DNA from: Rhodothermales bacterium
GTDB taxonomy: Bacteria; Bacteroidota; Rhodothermia; Rhodothermales; JANQRZ01
Length of the DNA: 64,000 nt
Direction: 5' to 3'
NCBI GenBank assembly: GCA_028284265.1
Contig: JANQRZ010000018.1
Span: 1-64,000, forward strand
The notes beneath the pieces are model-generated. The model had not been told where the DNA came from, searched no databases, and saw only the letters and a list, made by a program, of their open reading frames with translations. Position numbers and translations under genes: made by a program. Of this stretch, positions 1 to 10,563 are shown piece by piece; position 1 is the stretch's first letter; each line of letters starts with the position of its first letter.

Positions 1-114
1 TTCGGCGAGGACCTTGGTGATGGCGGCGGTGAGGGTCGTCTTGCCGTGGTCGACGTGGCCGATGGTGCCGACGTTGACGTGGGGCTTGGTACGCTGGAAT
101 GTTTCCTTAGCCAT
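1..114 (-). CDS. tuf: Elongation factor Tu, N-terminal 38 residues (cut by window edge)
   Basis: This is the start of EF-Tu, the GTPase that delivers aminoacyl-tRNA to the ribosome. Only the first 38 codons lie in the window. The ATG is at 114 and the peptide opens [20 protein letters not shown], followed by the P-loop GHVDHGKT at residues 19-26. It follows fusA on the same strand with a 38-base gap, which is the normal last position of the str operon (rpsL-rpsG-fusA-tuf). The identification is unambiguous although most of the gene lies outside. Confidence 0.97.
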   Translation of the reverse strand, partial: MAKETFQRTKPHVNVGTIGHVDHGKTTLTAAITKVLAE

Positions 115-152
115 GACGGATTGCTTCAGGTGATAAAGGGAATAGGGGTCGC

Positions 153-2249
153 TTAAGCGACTTCGGCCTTGTCGGCGTTGATGATGTCTTCGGCGATGCT
201 CTTCGGCACTTCGGAGTAGTGGTCGAACTGCATCGAGTAGATCGCACGGCCCTGCGTGTTGGAGCGCAGGTCGGTCGAGTAGCCGAACATCTCGGAGAGC
301 GGGACAGCGGCATTGATGACCTGCGCATCGCCGCGCTGGCCCATACCTTCGATCCGGCCCCGACGGGAGTTCAGGTCACCGATCACGTCGCCCATGTACT
401 CCTCGGGGGTGATGACCTCGACGGCCATAATCGGCTCCATGAGCACCGGGCTGGCACGGCGCGAGGCTTCGCGGAAGGCCATGCGACCCGCGATCTCGAA
501 CGCGATCTGGTCGGAGTCCACGTTGTGGTACTTGCCGTCGTAGAGCCGGGCCACGATGCCCTCGATGGGATAGCCCGCGAGCGGACCTTGATCGAGCGCA
601 CTGGCGATGCCCTTCTCGACAGACGGAATGAACTCGCGCGGGATGTTGCCGCCCTTGATCTCGTCGAGGAACTCGAACCCGACGCCATCTTCCTTCGGCA
701 TGAACTCGATCTCGACGTGGGCGAACTGGCCCTTGCCACCTGTCTGCTTCTTGTGGGTGTACTTGTGATCGACGCTCGACCGGATTGCTTCGCGGTAGGC
801 GACCTGCGGCTTGCCGACGTTGGCCTCAACCTTGAACTCGCGCTTGAGGCGGTCCACGATGATTTCGAGGTGCAACTCGCCCATCCCTGCGATGAGGGTC
901 TGGCCGGTTTCGTCGTCGGTGGAGACGCGGAAGGTCGGGTCTTCTTCGGCGAGCTTCTGGAGGCCGGTACCGAGCTTGTCGATGTCGGCTTTGGTCTTCG
1001 GCTCAATGGCGATGCGGATGACCGGCTCGGGGAAATCCATCTTCTCCAGCACGATCGGATGGTCCGGGTCAGTGAGCGTGTCGCCCGTCTTCGTGGCCTT
1101 CAGGCCGACGATGGCACAGATGTCACCGGCGCGCACTGTCTCAACGTCCTCACGCGAGTTGGCGTGCATGAAGAGGAGGCGACCGGCGCGCTCCTTCTTC
1201 TCGCTCGTCGCGTTGAAGACAGCATTGCCTTTCTCAAGTGTGCCCGAATAGACACGGGCGAAGGTGATGCGGCCCACGTAGGGGTCAGTCGCAATTTTGA
1301 ATGCCACGGCGCTGAACGGCGCGTCGGGGCTGGCCTCGCGCGTCAGCACCTCGTCGGAGCGGACTGCGTGGCCTTCGACGGCCGGGATGTCGGTCGGAGC
1401 CGGGAGGTAGTCGATGACACCGTCGAGCAGGCGCTGGACGCCTTTGTTCTTGAAGGCAGATCCGCAGAAGACCGGCGTAATGTCGAGCGAGAGCGTCGCC
1501 TCGCGCACCGTCTCCTTCACCTCGTCAGCGGTGATGTCTTCGCCTTCGAGGTACTTCATCAGTAGCTCGTCGTTGTGCTCGGCGACGGCTTCGAGGAGGT
1601 TGATCCGCCAGTGACGGGCCTGTCCCTTGAGGTCTTCAGGGATGTCGATCTCATCCCACGTCGCGCCTTGGCTCTCATCGTGCCAGACGATGGCCTTAAG
1701 ACCGACGAGGTCGATGACGCCGCGGAACATGTCGCCTTCGCCAATCGGAATCTGGACCGGGACGGCGTTGGCCGAGAGCCGGTCGTTCATCATCTTGACG
1801 GCCTCGGCGAAGTCAGCGCCCGTGCGGTCCATCTTGTTGACGAACGCAATGCGCGGGACCTTGTACTTGTTCATCTGCCGCCAGACCGTCTCGGACTGCG
1901 GCTCGACGCCGCCGACCGAGCAGAAGAGCGCGACCGCCCCGTCAAGGACGCGGAGCGAGCGCTCCACCTCGACCGTGAAGTCGACGTGGCCGGGGGTGTC
2001 GATGATGTTGATGCGGTGGTCGTCCCAGAAGCAGGTCGTCGCGGCGGACGTGATCGTGATGCCGCGCTCTTTTTCCTGCTCCATCCAGTCCATCGTCGCG
2101 CCACCTTCGTGGACTTCGCCGATGCGGTGGAGACGCCCGGTGTAATAGAGGATGCGCTCGGTGGTGGTCGTCTTCCCGGCGTCGATGTGCGCCGAGATGC
2201 CGATGTTCCGGGTCCGGTCGAGCGAAAGCTGGCGTCCGTTGGTGCTCAT
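153..2249 (-). CDS. fusA: Elongation factor G
   Basis: This is the translocase GTPase of translation elongation, which also helps recycle ribosomes. The 698-residue length is standard for EF-G. The G1 motif HIDAGKT is at residues 21-27, the G3 motif DTPGH at 84-88 and the G4 motif NKMD at 138-141. Domains II to V follow without interruption. The gene sits third in the str operon, downstream of rpsG, with tuf next. The C-terminus ends in the usual helix after domain V. No frameshift or odd insertion is visible. Confidence 0.98.
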   Translation of the reverse strand: MSTNGRQLSLDRTRNIGISAHIDAGKTTTTERILYYTGRLHRIGEVHEGGATMDWMEQEKERGITITSAATTCFWDDHRINIIDTPGHVDFTVEVERSLRVLDGAVALFCSVGGVEPQSETVWRQMNKYKVPRIAFVNKMDRTGADFAEAVKMMNDRLSANAVPVQIPIGEGDMFRGVIDLVGLKAIVWHDESQGATWDEIDIPEDLKGQARHWRINLLEAVAEHNDELLMKYLEGEDITADEVKETVREATLSLDITPVFCGSAFKNKGVQRLLDGVIDYLPAPTDIPAVEGHAVRSDEVLTREASPDAPFSAVAFKIATDPYVGRITFARVYSGTLEKGNAVFNATSEKKERAGRLLFMHANSREDVETVRAGDICAIVGLKATKTGDTLTDPDHPIVLEKMDFPEPVIRIAIEPKTKADIDKLGTGLQKLAEEDPTFRVSTDDETGQTLIAGMGELHLEIIVDRLKREFKVEANVGKPQVAYREAIRSSVDHKYTHKKQTGGKGQFAHVEIEFMPKEDGVGFEFLDEIKGGNIPREFIPSVEKGIASALDQGPLAGYPIEGIVARLYDGKYHNVDSDQIAFEIAGRMAFREASRRASPVLMEPIMAVEVITPEEYMGDVIGDLNSRRGRIEGMGQRGDAQVINAAVPLSEMFGYSTDLRSNTQGRAIYSMQFDHYSEVPKSIAEDIINADKAEVA

Positions 2250-2279
2250 AGTGGTATAGCTGTTGGCTGTTGGCTGTTA

Positions 2280-2317
2280 GCTATTGGCTGGTGCGCGGTG
2301 CGCTGAAAGCCAATAGC
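2280..2317. repeat. Perfect 10-bp inverted repeat with TTGGC words, between rpsG and fusA
   Basis: The two arms GCTATTGGCT (2280-2289) and AGCCAATAGC (2308-2317) are perfect reverse complements around an 18-base GC-rich loop. The left arm is preceded by a short tandem of the word TGTTGGC (about 2261-2278). In mRNA this would fold into a stable hairpin just downstream of the rpsG stop codon and upstream of the fusA start. It has no U-tract, so a terminator is unlikely inside this essential operon. A processing, attenuation or REP-like role is possible. Confidence 0.6.
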
Positions 2318-2323
2318 CAAGAG

Positions 2324-2806
2324 CTAAAAGCGGAAATGTGCGAAGGCCTTGTTGGCTTCGGCCATGCGGTGCGTGTCGTCCTTCTTCTTGACGGCTCCGC
2401 CCTCGTTCTTGCTCGCGGCCACGATCTCGCTGGCGAGGCGGTTGGCCATGCTCTTGTCGGCACGGGCGCGAGCATACTGGAGAAGCCAGCGGAAAGCGAG
2501 GGCCGTCCGGCGGTCGGCACGGACTTCGATCGGCACCTGATAGGTCGCGCCACCGACGCGGCGGCTGCGGACCTCCGCGAGCGGAGCGATGTTGTTGATC
2601 GCCTTGCGGAAGACCTCGACGCCTTCCTCGCCGGTGCGCTCTTCGACGAGGTCGAAGGCTCCGTAGACGAGGCGTTGGGCGACGCTCTTCTTGCCGTCGT
2701 TCATCACGCTGTGGATGAACTTGGCAACGAGTTGATCTTCGTAGAGCGGGTCGGGAATCGTGATCCGCTTATCGGCTTGCCTTCTGCGCATAGGGGTGTT
2801 GGTCAT
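2324..2806 (-). CDS. rpsG: 30S ribosomal protein S7
   Basis: S7 is a primary 16S rRNA-binding protein that nucleates the head of the 30S subunit. The 160-residue product carries the family signature near the N-terminus (MRRRQADKR, then [20 protein letters not shown]) and the conserved [12 protein letters not shown] segment in the middle. An internal ATG at residue 6 would give the more usual 155-residue length and is an equally good start. It follows rpsL by 53 bases and precedes fusA. The tail ends AHFRF, somewhat longer than the minimal bacterial form. Confidence 0.97.
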   Translation of the reverse strand: MTNTPMRRRQADKRITIPDPLYEDQLVAKFIHSVMNDGKKSVAQRLVYGAFDLVEERTGEEGVEVFRKAINNIAPLAEVRSRRVGGATYQVPIEVRADRRTALAFRWLLQYARARADKSMANRLASEIVAASKNEGGAVKKKDDTHRMAEANKAFAHFRF

Positions 2807-2859
2807 TTACCTCTGCCGGAGCGTCTGCCCACGACAGAGGATCAGGGACTAATGACGAA

Positions 2860-3234
2860 TTAGCTTCGCGGACGCTTGGCTCCGTACTTGGAGCGGCTCT
2901 GCTTACGGTCAGCCACGCCCGCCGTGTCGAGCGCGCCGCGCACGATGTGGTACTTCACGCCGGGGAGGTCTTTCACACGACCGCCGCGAACGAGCACAAT
3001 CGAGTGCTCCTGCAGGTTGTGGCCTTCGCCGGGGATGTAGGCGATGACTTCAAACCCGTTCGTGAGCCGGACCTTCGCCACCTTGCGGAGCGCGGAGTTC
3101 GGCTTTTTCGGGGTCGTCGTGTAGACGCGGGTGCAGACGCCGCGGCGCTGCGGGTTGCCCTGGAGGGCTTTGGACTTGGTCGTTCTCGTCTTGGGGCTGC
3201 GGCCCTTGCGGACGAGTTGCTGAATCGTAGGCAC
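2860..3234 (-). CDS. rpsL: 30S ribosomal protein S12
   Basis: S12 sits at the decoding centre of the 30S subunit and is the first gene of the str operon. The GTG at 3234 was chosen as start because it gives [11 protein letters not shown] at the N-terminus and a 124-residue product, the normal S12 length. The frame is open for 30 more codons upstream, but that extension has no S12 similarity. The classical streptomycin-resistance region KKPNSALRK and the [10 protein letters not shown] segment are intact. No strong Shine-Dalgarno sequence is seen, as is common in Bacteroidota-like genomes. Confidence 0.96.
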   Translation of the reverse strand: MPTIQQLVRKGRSPKTRTTKSKALQGNPQRRGVCTRVYTTTPKKPNSALRKVAKVRLTNGFEVIAYIPGEGHNLQEHSIVLVRGGRVKDLPGVKYHIVRGALDTAGVADRKQSRSKYGAKRPRS

Positions 3235-3439
3235 GAGAGAGCGGGGTCGCTGGAATACAACAAAAAGCGGCGTCAAGCGCCGCGCGGATGCAGAAGAGGA
3301 AGGTACACCTTTCTGCCGTGCCAATTCAACCTTTCAGACGCCCAAAGATCCCGATTTACCCACTTCACGCGGATTTAGCAGGAATCAGAGCACCAAAGCG
3401 CGCCCAATCGATCTATACCAATAAACCGATAAAGGAGGA

Positions 3440-5539
3440 TCACGAAACGGCGGGCGGCTCGTCCGTGCCGCGCACTTCTTCGGGTAGCGCACCATCCCCG
3501 CCCGTAGCCGATCCATTGAGGTTATCGCTCGGATCGTTGACGGGCTGCTGCTCAGCGTCGACCGGCTGGTCGTAAATGGGCCGCTTGTAGGGCCGCTCGC
3601 CGAGGAGTTCCTTGAGGTCGTTTTCGTTGAGCACCTCGCGTTCGAGCAGCGCCTGAGCGAGCGCTTCGAACTGTTCCTTGTGCTCCTCCAACAGACGGTG
3701 GGCGCGGGCGTGGATCTCGTCCACGATGCGCTTGGCCTCGGCGTCGATTAGTTCGGCGGTCTTCTCCGAGTAGGGCTTGTAGAACGACATCTCGGAGCGG
3801 CGGCTCACGTCGAAGTTGACGTGCCCGACGGCCTCGCTCATCCCGAACTTGACGATCATCGCGTAGGCCATCCCGGTGATGTGCTCTAGGTCGCTCGCCG
3901 CCCCAGTCGAGAGGTGATCGAAGACGATCTCCTCGGCGACGCGTCCACCAATCGCCATCGTCATGCGGTCACGGAAGGTCTGCTCATTCGTGATGTAGCG
4001 CTCGTCGGGAAGCATCTGGGCAAAGCCGAGCGCGGCGAGACCACGCGGGACGATGCTGACCTTGATGACCGGGTCGGTGTGCTCCAAGAACCAGCCGATG
4101 ACGGCGTGTCCTGCCTCGTGGTAAGCGACGATCTTCTTCTCTTCGGGCGAGATCAGCTTGTTCTTTTTCTCCAGTCCCCCGATTACGCGGTCGATGGCCC
4201 GCTCGAAGTCGACGGCCTCGATGGCCTCTTTGTCGTCGCGGGCCGCGAGGAGGGCAGCCTCGTTGCAGACGTTGGCGATCTCGGCCCCTGCGAAGCCCGG
4301 CGTCATGTTCGCCAGCATCTCCGGCTCCACGTCGTCGCCAAGGGTGAGTGTTCGGGTGTGCACCTTAAAGATGGCCGCGCGCTCGCGGCGGTCTGGGCGG
4401 TCCACCATGATCTGGCGGTCGAAGCGACCCGGACGGAGGAGCGCCGTGTCGAGCACATCGGGCCGGTTGGTGGCCGCGACGATGATGACGCCCTTGTCGG
4501 TGTTGAACCCGTCCATCTCGACGAGGAGTTGGTTGAGCGTGTTCTCGCGCTCGTCGTTGCCACCCATCACCGCACCCTTGCCCCGGGAGCGCCCGATGGC
4601 GTCGATCTCATCGATAAAGATGATGCAGGGGGCTTTCTCCTTCGCCTGCTTGAAGAGGTCGCGCACGCGCGCGGCACCGACACCGACAAACATCTCGACG
4701 AAGTCGGAGCCACTGAGCGAGAAGAACGGAACCCCGGCCTCGCCCGCAACGGCTTTGGCGAGGAGCGTCTTGCCAGTCCCTGGCGGGCCGACGAGCAGCA
4801 CGCCCTTCGGCAGCTTGCCGCCGAGGCGGGTAAACTTCTTCGGGTTCTTGAGGAAGTCCACGACTTCCTCAACCTCTTCCTTCGCTTCATCCAGCCCGGC
4901 CACGTCGTTGAACGTGAGTTGCTGACCGTCCATCGCGTCGAACAAGCTGGCCTTGCTCTTGCCAATATTGAGCACCTGCTGCCCCGGCCCGCCCATACGG
5001 CGGATCAGGAACAGCCACAGGAAGACGAGCAGCGCCAGCGGGAAGACCCACGCGAGGATACCGCCGAACCAGTTCTCCCGCGTCTCGGCGGAGAAGCGGA
5101 CTTCGCCCGAAGCATCACCCGCGTCGACAGCATCATTATGGTCCGTGAGGAAGGCCGTGAGGTCGTGGTCCTCGGGCTTGACCGAGGTGAAGCGCCGGAC
5201 GGCGAGCGCTGGGTCCTCGCTGGCAAAGCCCTGCGGCGGGTCGGCCTTGGGCACCTTGCTCTCATCGACCGCCTCGGTCGTGAACAAGCCCTCGATCTTG
5301 CGATCGTTGATGACCGTGACTTCCTCGACGTAGCCTTTCTCGACATGCCCCAGGAAAGCGCTGTAGTCGAGGTCGTTGCTCGTGGTGCCGCCCCAGAGGT
5401 AGGCCTGAACAACCAGCAGACCGAAGAAGATCGCTAGGTAGATCCACAGCGAAAAACGGGGACGCCGCGACTCGCCTGAGCTTTCGGGCTTGTCCTCGCC
5501 ACGGCGGGGGTTCATGATATCGCGCTGATCCTTCGACAT
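3440..5539 (-). CDS. ftsH: ATP-dependent zinc metalloprotease FtsH
   Basis: FtsH is the membrane-anchored AAA+ protease that degrades misassembled membrane proteins and some regulators. The 699-residue protein has a first membrane span at about residues 31-50 and a second at about 157-180. The AAA+ module has Walker A GPPGTGKT at 251-258 and Walker B IIFIDEID at 306-313. The zinc site HEAGH is at 474-478. The C-terminal tail of about 60 residues is polar and low in complexity, as is usual. It lies upstream of the str operon on the same strand with a 205-base gap, so it may be transcribed separately. Confidence 0.97.
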   Translation of the reverse strand: MSKDQRDIMNPRRGEDKPESSGESRRPRFSLWIYLAIFFGLLVVQAYLWGGTTSNDLDYSAFLGHVEKGYVEEVTVINDRKIEGLFTTEAVDESKVPKADPPQGFASEDPALAVRRFTSVKPEDHDLTAFLTDHNDAVDAGDASGEVRFSAETRENWFGGILAWVFPLALLVFLWLFLIRRMGGPGQQVLNIGKSKASLFDAMDGQQLTFNDVAGLDEAKEEVEEVVDFLKNPKKFTRLGGKLPKGVLLVGPPGTGKTLLAKAVAGEAGVPFFSLSGSDFVEMFVGVGAARVRDLFKQAKEKAPCIIFIDEIDAIGRSRGKGAVMGGNDERENTLNQLLVEMDGFNTDKGVIIVAATNRPDVLDTALLRPGRFDRQIMVDRPDRRERAAIFKVHTRTLTLGDDVEPEMLANMTPGFAGAEIANVCNEAALLAARDDKEAIEAVDFERAIDRVIGGLEKKNKLISPEEKKIVAYHEAGHAVIGWFLEHTDPVIKVSIVPRGLAALGFAQMLPDERYITNEQTFRDRMTMAIGGRVAEEIVFDHLSTGAASDLEHITGMAYAMIVKFGMSEAVGHVNFDVSRRSEMSFYKPYSEKTAELIDAEAKRIVDEIHARAHRLLEEHKEQFEALAQALLEREVLNENDLKELLGERPYKRPIYDQPVDAEQQPVNDPSDNLNGSATGGDGALPEEVRGTDEPPAVS

Positions 5540-5655
5540 ACGCTGCTCGCTCTGTCCCTGTCGGTAGCCAGAGCACGGTCCGATAGTGGGAGAAAAGGGA
5601 CGGGCGGTACCATCGCCCCGCTCGCAGGGTTCCGTTCGGCCTGAGGCGGAACGTG

Positions 5656-8600
5656 CTATTGATCCCCGCTTCTAAAAATCTCGCTCGCCTGCTCGATCTC
5701 GCCGCGCCCCGGCCCGAGCCGGTAGACCGTGAAGGTTTCAGGGTCGGCCTGCCCTCCAACCATCGGGACACGCTCCGGCAATGCCCCACGCGCGGCCTGC
5801 GCTTCTTCTTGGCTACTGAAGAGACCAATGAGTACCTGATACGTGATGTTGTCGTCACGCTGGGTGGCATCCACGACCGTGTTGATCGCGGCCCGATAGC
5901 CTTGGAAGTACACCGACGCGAGCGCGCCCTCGGCCTCGGTTCGATCCGGCGACGCCAAGACGACCCACGAATAGGCGTTCTTCCGGTGCTGGATGGGGTC
6001 TTCGCCCCGCAAGGCTGGATTGTTCAGTCCACCGACCGGCCCCTCTGCTCCGTCTGCGACTTCCGAGTCGGAGGAGGTCGAGTCGGCGGTGGCGGGCACT
6101 CGGTCCGGGCGGAGGCCGTCGAGGGCACTGCGCAGGGCACGGGCGCGGGCTGCATACGGCGTCCCCGGAAAGTCCGACTCGATGCTGGCGTAGAGCACAT
6201 CGAGCCAAGGGTCCTCCTCCGGCTCGACCACTTCTTGTGGTAATTCAGGCACCGGAGCGATCTCGCCCGACGCAGTCGTGGAGTCCACCGCTATCGGCGT
6301 AGCCTCCTCAGCAGCCAAGGTGGAGTCGAGCAACGCAAGCTCATCACCGACATCGGGCGGAAGATTCAGGTCGGCTAGATCGGTCGCTGTCGAGTCGATA
6401 GGAAAGAACAGGCCACGCGTGGAATCAACGTCGAGGCTCTCGGTTACGTCCCCAAACAGCTCCTCCCCGAAGAGGTCATCGGAAGCCTCGTCCACTGGGA
6501 CTTCTTCCGGCCAGACCTCTTGCAGCACACCTCCTTCCTCAGCGACGTCTTCGGCCTCTTCGTCCCGCGCTTCCGGCGGTGGCTCGATCACTGATGTCGA
6601 ATCGGTAGGAAGCGGTACGGAAGCGATGGTCGTACCGGGTGGTGGGAGGAAGAGGAGCGAATCGTCGATGGCAGGAGCCAGCGTGGGCGTCGGCGCGAGG
6701 AGCGCGTCTTCATCGCCCGCTGCCCACTCGGTGTAGACGGCACCGGCGGCGAGTCGGGCCTGTGCGGCAACCGGCGTACTAGCGTACTGGCGACTCAGGG
6801 TGAGCATCTGACCCATCGCCTGCTTGTACTCGCCTGCTTTCCACGTTGCATAAGCCGTCGCATAGGCCGCCTCGGCGAGGCCAAGCGAATCCACCGCAAC
6901 GTCCTGTTCGAGGGGGGGCAGACCAAGTTGGAGACGTGCCTGTTCGGCGAACCGGGTGTTCGGATAGCGAGCGATTACATCGTTGTAGAGTCGTTCGGCC
7001 TCCGTCTCATTGCCGAGTGCCCGTTGGGCTTCAGCGAGGGCGAAGTAGGCCCGCTGCGAGACGGCGGACTCTTCGTCTTCCTTAAGGACGCTGCGGTAGA
7101 GCACGATGGCGGAGTCCGGTCGCCCGAGCGACAGGAAGAGAGTGTTCCCCAACTCATAGCGGGCAGCCGCGCGGTCCAACCGCATAAACCGCTGCGACTC
7201 GGCATCGCGCGGCACATCGGAGACGTCGACGATCGCATCAACGAAGCCGCCCACCGTCTGCACGGAATCAATTGGCTCGCCATCTTCGCCGACCGTGCGG
7301 GTCACACTGACCGCAGCGAGAGCCTCGGCGCGACGCCAGTTCGGGGCATAAGGCCGTTCTCCCCATCTCCCTTGGAACGCGATGAGCGCCTCCTGCACAC
7401 GGACGGGGTTTCGGAAATCGAGGAAGCCTGTATCAGTACCACCACCGCCCGGTGCGCCGCCCCCTGCGTCATCCTGCGGCCGCCCACCGTCCCCGAAGCC
7501 GCCTACCGGGGTACCTCCGAAACCCTGCTCTGAGCGGCGACGGGCAAGGTCGCGCTCGCGCTCGCGGGCCTCGCGCTCGCGCTGCAAGCGGATCTGCGCG
7601 ATGGCGTCCTCGAAGTCCTCATCGTTCAGGCTACCGAGATAAAGCAGCGAGTCCATCTCGGCGATCTCTCCGGCTACGCTGGCGTAGGTACCGAAGGCAT
7701 CGGCCAACAGGGAGGCGTCGATGATAGCCTGTGGCGTGGTGCGCTCGTCGATGAGGTTAATCTGACGAATGCTCGTTGCCGCTGTGTCGTAGTGGGCGGC
7801 GGCGCGGATGTAATCGTTCAGGCCATCGCGATAGACCTCGGCGAGGCGGTAGTGGATCGGCCCGCGGATGGAGCCGGTCTGCATCGTGGGATCAGGATCG
7901 TAGAGGAGGTCGCGCAGCAGGTCGCGGGCACTGCCGGATCGCCCGACCGCGTTGAGCACGCGAGCGCGGGTCATCTCGATCTCACCGCGGTTCTCGAAGT
8001 TTTTGTCGTCCCGCTCCATCCGGCGCAGAAGACGCAGAGCTTCCTCACCCTCATCATTGTGGCTACGTGCGATGGCTTCGGAGAGACCGGCAGCATAGGC
8101 TAGCTCGTAGCGCGGCTTCGCCTGCAACGCCCGCTCGTAGGCGTCGGCGGCTGCCCCCGGATCATCGATGGTCTCATAGACCTGAGCAAGCAGAAACTCC
8201 GCCCGCGCCGCAAGCTCACGGTCGCGGATGCCCTCGATGCCTTCTTGCAGCGACGTAACGGCCTCATTCCAGTTGCCCGCCCGGACATCCGTCTCGGCGA
8301 GGGCGAGGCGCATCTGAGCGGCCCACTGCTCGCGGACCTCGGGGCGGTCCAGCCCTTCGCGCAAGGCGAGCGCTGCGTCCTCATACTGCTCTGCTGAGAT
8401 GAGGGTACGCCCCAGCCAGAACCGCGCCTCGTCTACGAGCTTGTCGGCTCCCACCTCAATGACCTCAAGAAACTTCTGCTCGGCTCCGGACCAGTCGCCC
8501 TGATAGAACCGTGCTTTCCCGATGAGCAGCAGCGCATCGTCCACCCACTTCGACTCTGGGTGCTCGCGCAGCAAGTCGGCTCCTTTCTCGATGGCCTTCT

Positions 8601-8862
8601 CGAACCCCTCGCGCTGCTCACCGCCTTCGCGCGGCTCGAAAAAGAGCGCGAGGTAGCGGTCCCGGTCCACGCGCGCCTCAGACTTGAGGAGTTGCTCTTC
8701 TTCCCGGTCGAACTCGCTCCGGGCGTTGTAGAAGGTGTTGTAATACGAGGTAAAGTTGTCGTAGCGCTGCCCGAAAATCCGGCTGCACCCGGTCAGCCCA
8801 GACCCCAGCACGAGGACAACAAGCAGGACGACACCGTAGCGCATGGGCGAAGCAGAAAGCAA
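5656..8862 (-). CDS. PorW/SprE-like TPR lipoprotein with C-terminal SPOR-like domain
   Basis: This 1068-residue protein has a lipoprotein signal ending LTGC (Cys26; Cys20 if the ATG at 8844 is used). The mature N-terminus contains YDNFTSYYNTFYNA, resembling the start of SprE/PorW lipoproteins of the type IX secretion system. Many TPR-like helical repeats follow at about residues 90-350 and 600-700. A long acidic, Pro/Thr-rich low-complexity segment covers about 730-930. A SPOR-like segment (YQVLIGLFSSQEEAQ) is near residue 1020. Two T9SS-type cargo proteins occur elsewhere in the window, which fits. The PorW/SprE assignment rests on remembered family pattern; a generic outer-membrane TPR lipoprotein is the alternative. 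Confidence 0.6.
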   Translation of the reverse strand: MLSASPMRYGVVLLVVLVLGSGLTGCSRIFGQRYDNFTSYYNTFYNARSEFDREEEQLLKSEARVDRDRYLALFFEPREGGEQREGFEKAIEKGADLLREHPESKWVDDALLLIGKARFYQGDWSGAEQKFLEVIEVGADKLVDEARFWLGRTLISAEQYEDAALALREGLDRPEVREQWAAQMRLALAETDVRAGNWNEAVTSLQEGIEGIRDRELAARAEFLLAQVYETIDDPGAAADAYERALQAKPRYELAYAAGLSEAIARSHNDEGEEALRLLRRMERDDKNFENRGEIEMTRARVLNAVGRSGSARDLLRDLLYDPDPTMQTGSIRGPIHYRLAEVYRDGLNDYIRAAAHYDTAATSIRQINLIDERTTPQAIIDASLLADAFGTYASVAGEIAEMDSLLYLGSLNDEDFEDAIAQIRLQREREARERERDLARRRSEQGFGGTPVGGFGDGGRPQDDAGGGAPGGGGTDTGFLDFRNPVRVQEALIAFQGRWGERPYAPNWRRAEALAAVSVTRTVGEDGEPIDSVQTVGGFVDAIVDVSDVPRDAESQRFMRLDRAAARYELGNTLFLSLGRPDSAIVLYRSVLKEDEESAVSQRAYFALAEAQRALGNETEAERLYNDVIARYPNTRFAEQARLQLGLPPLEQDVAVDSLGLAEAAYATAYATWKAGEYKQAMGQMLTLSRQYASTPVAAQARLAAGAVYTEWAAGDEDALLAPTPTLAPAIDDSLLFLPPPGTTIASVPLPTDSTSVIEPPPEARDEEAEDVAEEGGVLQEVWPEEVPVDEASDDLFGEELFGDVTESLDVDSTRGLFFPIDSTATDLADLNLPPDVGDELALLDSTLAAEEATPIAVDSTTASGEIAPVPELPQEVVEPEEDPWLDVLYASIESDFPGTPYAARARALRSALDGLRPDRVPATADSTSSDSEVADGAEGPVGGLNNPALRGEDPIQHRKNAYSWVVLASPDRTEAEGALASVYFQGYRAAINTVVDATQRDDNITYQVLIGLFSSQEEAQAARGALPERVPMVGGQADPETFTVYRLGPGRGEIEQASEIFRSGDQ

Positions 8863-8946
8863 CTCCGAAAGACTGGACCAGACTAACGCAGAGGAGAATA
8901 CGAAATTGTGCCGGGGTTGGCGAGCGACGGGTGAGAGACTTCAAGC

Positions 8947-8965
8947 AATGAGTAAGCCACTCATT
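8947..8965 (-). terminator. Possible weak hairpin downstream of pyk
   Basis: Perfect 7-bp arms AATGAGT and ACTCATT surround a five-base loop, 32 bases beyond the pyk stop codon. The stem is AT-rich and is not followed by a clean U-run on the minus strand, so termination activity is uncertain. Confidence 0.25.
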
Positions 8966-8996
8966 CGTCGCTCATCATTCGTACCGCGTCACTGAC

Positions 8997-10421
8997 CTAG
9001 AGTTGGCTGACGTGGACCATGTTGGTCAAGCCCTTCGCCGGGAGGGGAAGCCCCGCCGTAATGATGATCTTGTCGCCCGGCTTCGCCACACCGCGCTCGG
9101 TGAGCATCCGCCGGACCGTCCCGATGCCATCATCGGTGTGGTGCTGAAACGGCACACCAACGCCCTGCGTCCCCCACACGAACGCGAGCCGTCCGACGAC
9201 CCGCTGCTTGTCGGTGAAGGCGTAGACCGGCACCGAGGGCCGGTGGCGGGCGATAGCGCGGGCCGTGGAACCGGAGTGCGTGAGGCACGCAATCGCCACG
9301 GCTCCAACCTTCTCTGCAAGCTCTACGGCAGTATACGAGATCGCCCCGGTCACGCGCCCTTCGTCGGACTCAGCCTCGGGGGCGACTTGCCAGCTACCCA
9401 GCCCACGCCGGTTCTGCTCGGCGGCGCGGATGATCTCGGCCATCGCCTCGACGGTACGGACAGGGTACTTCCCAGCCGCCGTCTCGCCTGAGAGCATCAC
9501 CGCATCGGACCCATCGAGTACGGCGTTCGCCACGTCCGATGCCTCAGCGCGCGTTGGGCGCGGGTTCTCAATCATGGACTCCAGCATCTGCGTCGCCGTG
9601 ATGACAGGTGTGGATGCTCCGAGGCATTTGCGGATGAGGCGTTTCTGTACGATCGGCACGTCCTGCATCGGGATCTCGATCCCGAGGTCGCCACGGGCGA
9701 TCATGATGCCGTCCACCTTACCGAGAATCTCATCGAAGTGATCGACCGCCTCTGGCTTTTCGATCTTCGCAAGGATGCCGACCTCGCGTCCGCTCTCTTT
9801 GACCCGTTCGAGAAGCGCATCCACATCGCCGCCGGTGCGGACGAACGAGAGCGCGATCACGTCGACGTTATTCGCTAGCCCAAACTCCAGGTCGGCGATG
9901 TCCTTCTCCGTCATCGAAGGCCGGGTGGTGCGGATGTGCGGCAGGTTGACGCCCTTCTTCGAGCGCAGCAATCCACCGACGACGACCTCCGTCGTGACTT
10001 CCGTCGCGTTTGTTTCGAGGACACGCAGTTCGAGTAGCCCGTCGTCGATCAGGATACGTCCGCCGGGTTCGAGATCATCGGCGAGCGAGTCATAGGACAC
10101 GTAGGCCCGATCTTGGTTGCTCACCTCCATCGGCTCCGACGTAAGGACGAGTTGCTGCCCCTTGTGGATCAGTACGGACCCTTGCTCAACGTTGCCGAGC
10201 CGAATCTTCGGTCCCTGCAAGTCTTGCATGATGGGGACCACCCGACCAGCCCGCTCGGCCTCCTCGCGCACCAGCCGGATCACGGCACGGTGGTCATCGT
10301 GCGTGCCGTGTGAGAAGTTCAGCCGGGCCACGTCCATGCCCGCGCCGATCAATCCGCGGATGACCTCAGGGCTGGAGCTGGCGGGACCGAGGGTGCAGAC
10401 GATTTTGGTGCGGCGTTCCAT
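8997..10421 (-). CDS. pyk: Pyruvate kinase
   Basis: This is the last enzyme of glycolysis, converting phosphoenolpyruvate and ADP to pyruvate and ATP. The ATG at 10421 is preferred because it gives MERRTKIVCTLGPASSS, the family N-terminus, and a 474-residue protein. A start five codons upstream is possible. The active-site segment with the catalytic lysine (ILAKIEKPEAV) and the Mg-binding region (DGIMIARGDLGIEIP) are present, followed by TATQMLESM. The C-terminal allosteric domain is complete. It is the most upstream gene of the minus-strand run that leads into ftsH and the str operon. Confidence 0.97.
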   Translation of the reverse strand: MERRTKIVCTLGPASSSPEVIRGLIGAGMDVARLNFSHGTHDDHRAVIRLVREEAERAGRVVPIMQDLQGPKIRLGNVEQGSVLIHKGQQLVLTSEPMEVSNQDRAYVSYDSLADDLEPGGRILIDDGLLELRVLETNATEVTTEVVVGGLLRSKKGVNLPHIRTTRPSMTEKDIADLEFGLANNVDVIALSFVRTGGDVDALLERVKESGREVGILAKIEKPEAVDHFDEILGKVDGIMIARGDLGIEIPMQDVPIVQKRLIRKCLGASTPVITATQMLESMIENPRPTRAEASDVANAVLDGSDAVMLSGETAAGKYPVRTVEAMAEIIRAAEQNRRGLGSWQVAPEAESDEGRVTGAISYTAVELAEKVGAVAIACLTHSGSTARAIARHRPSVPVYAFTDKQRVVGRLAFVWGTQGVGVPFQHHTDDGIGTVRRMLTERGVAKPGDKIIITAGLPLPAKGLTNMVHVSQL

Positions 10422-10563
10422 GGAGACGAGAGACAAAGCAGTGGGGTGAGCCGGAAGATACTCCTCGTCATCGCCTCGGATGGAGCCGAAGCAGCATTCA
10501 GTGCGCGGGCGGCGTTCTGTCTACCGCGCAGCCAAAGGCGTGTCATGTCGCCGGTTCGCCAAC

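Noticed and set aside
219-1565. A 448-codon open frame opposite fusA
   Set aside because: It is in the antisense of a certain gene. High GC with strong third-position bias keeps such frames open, and the translation has no family features.
3235-3324. N-terminal extension of rpsL to 3324
   Set aside because: S12 starts at [11 protein letters not shown]; the extra 30 codons have no S12 similarity and the GTG at 3234 gives the standard length.
3914-5437. A 507-codon open frame opposite ftsH
   Set aside because: Same antisense effect; the composition of the translation is typical of a shadow frame and ftsH is unambiguous.
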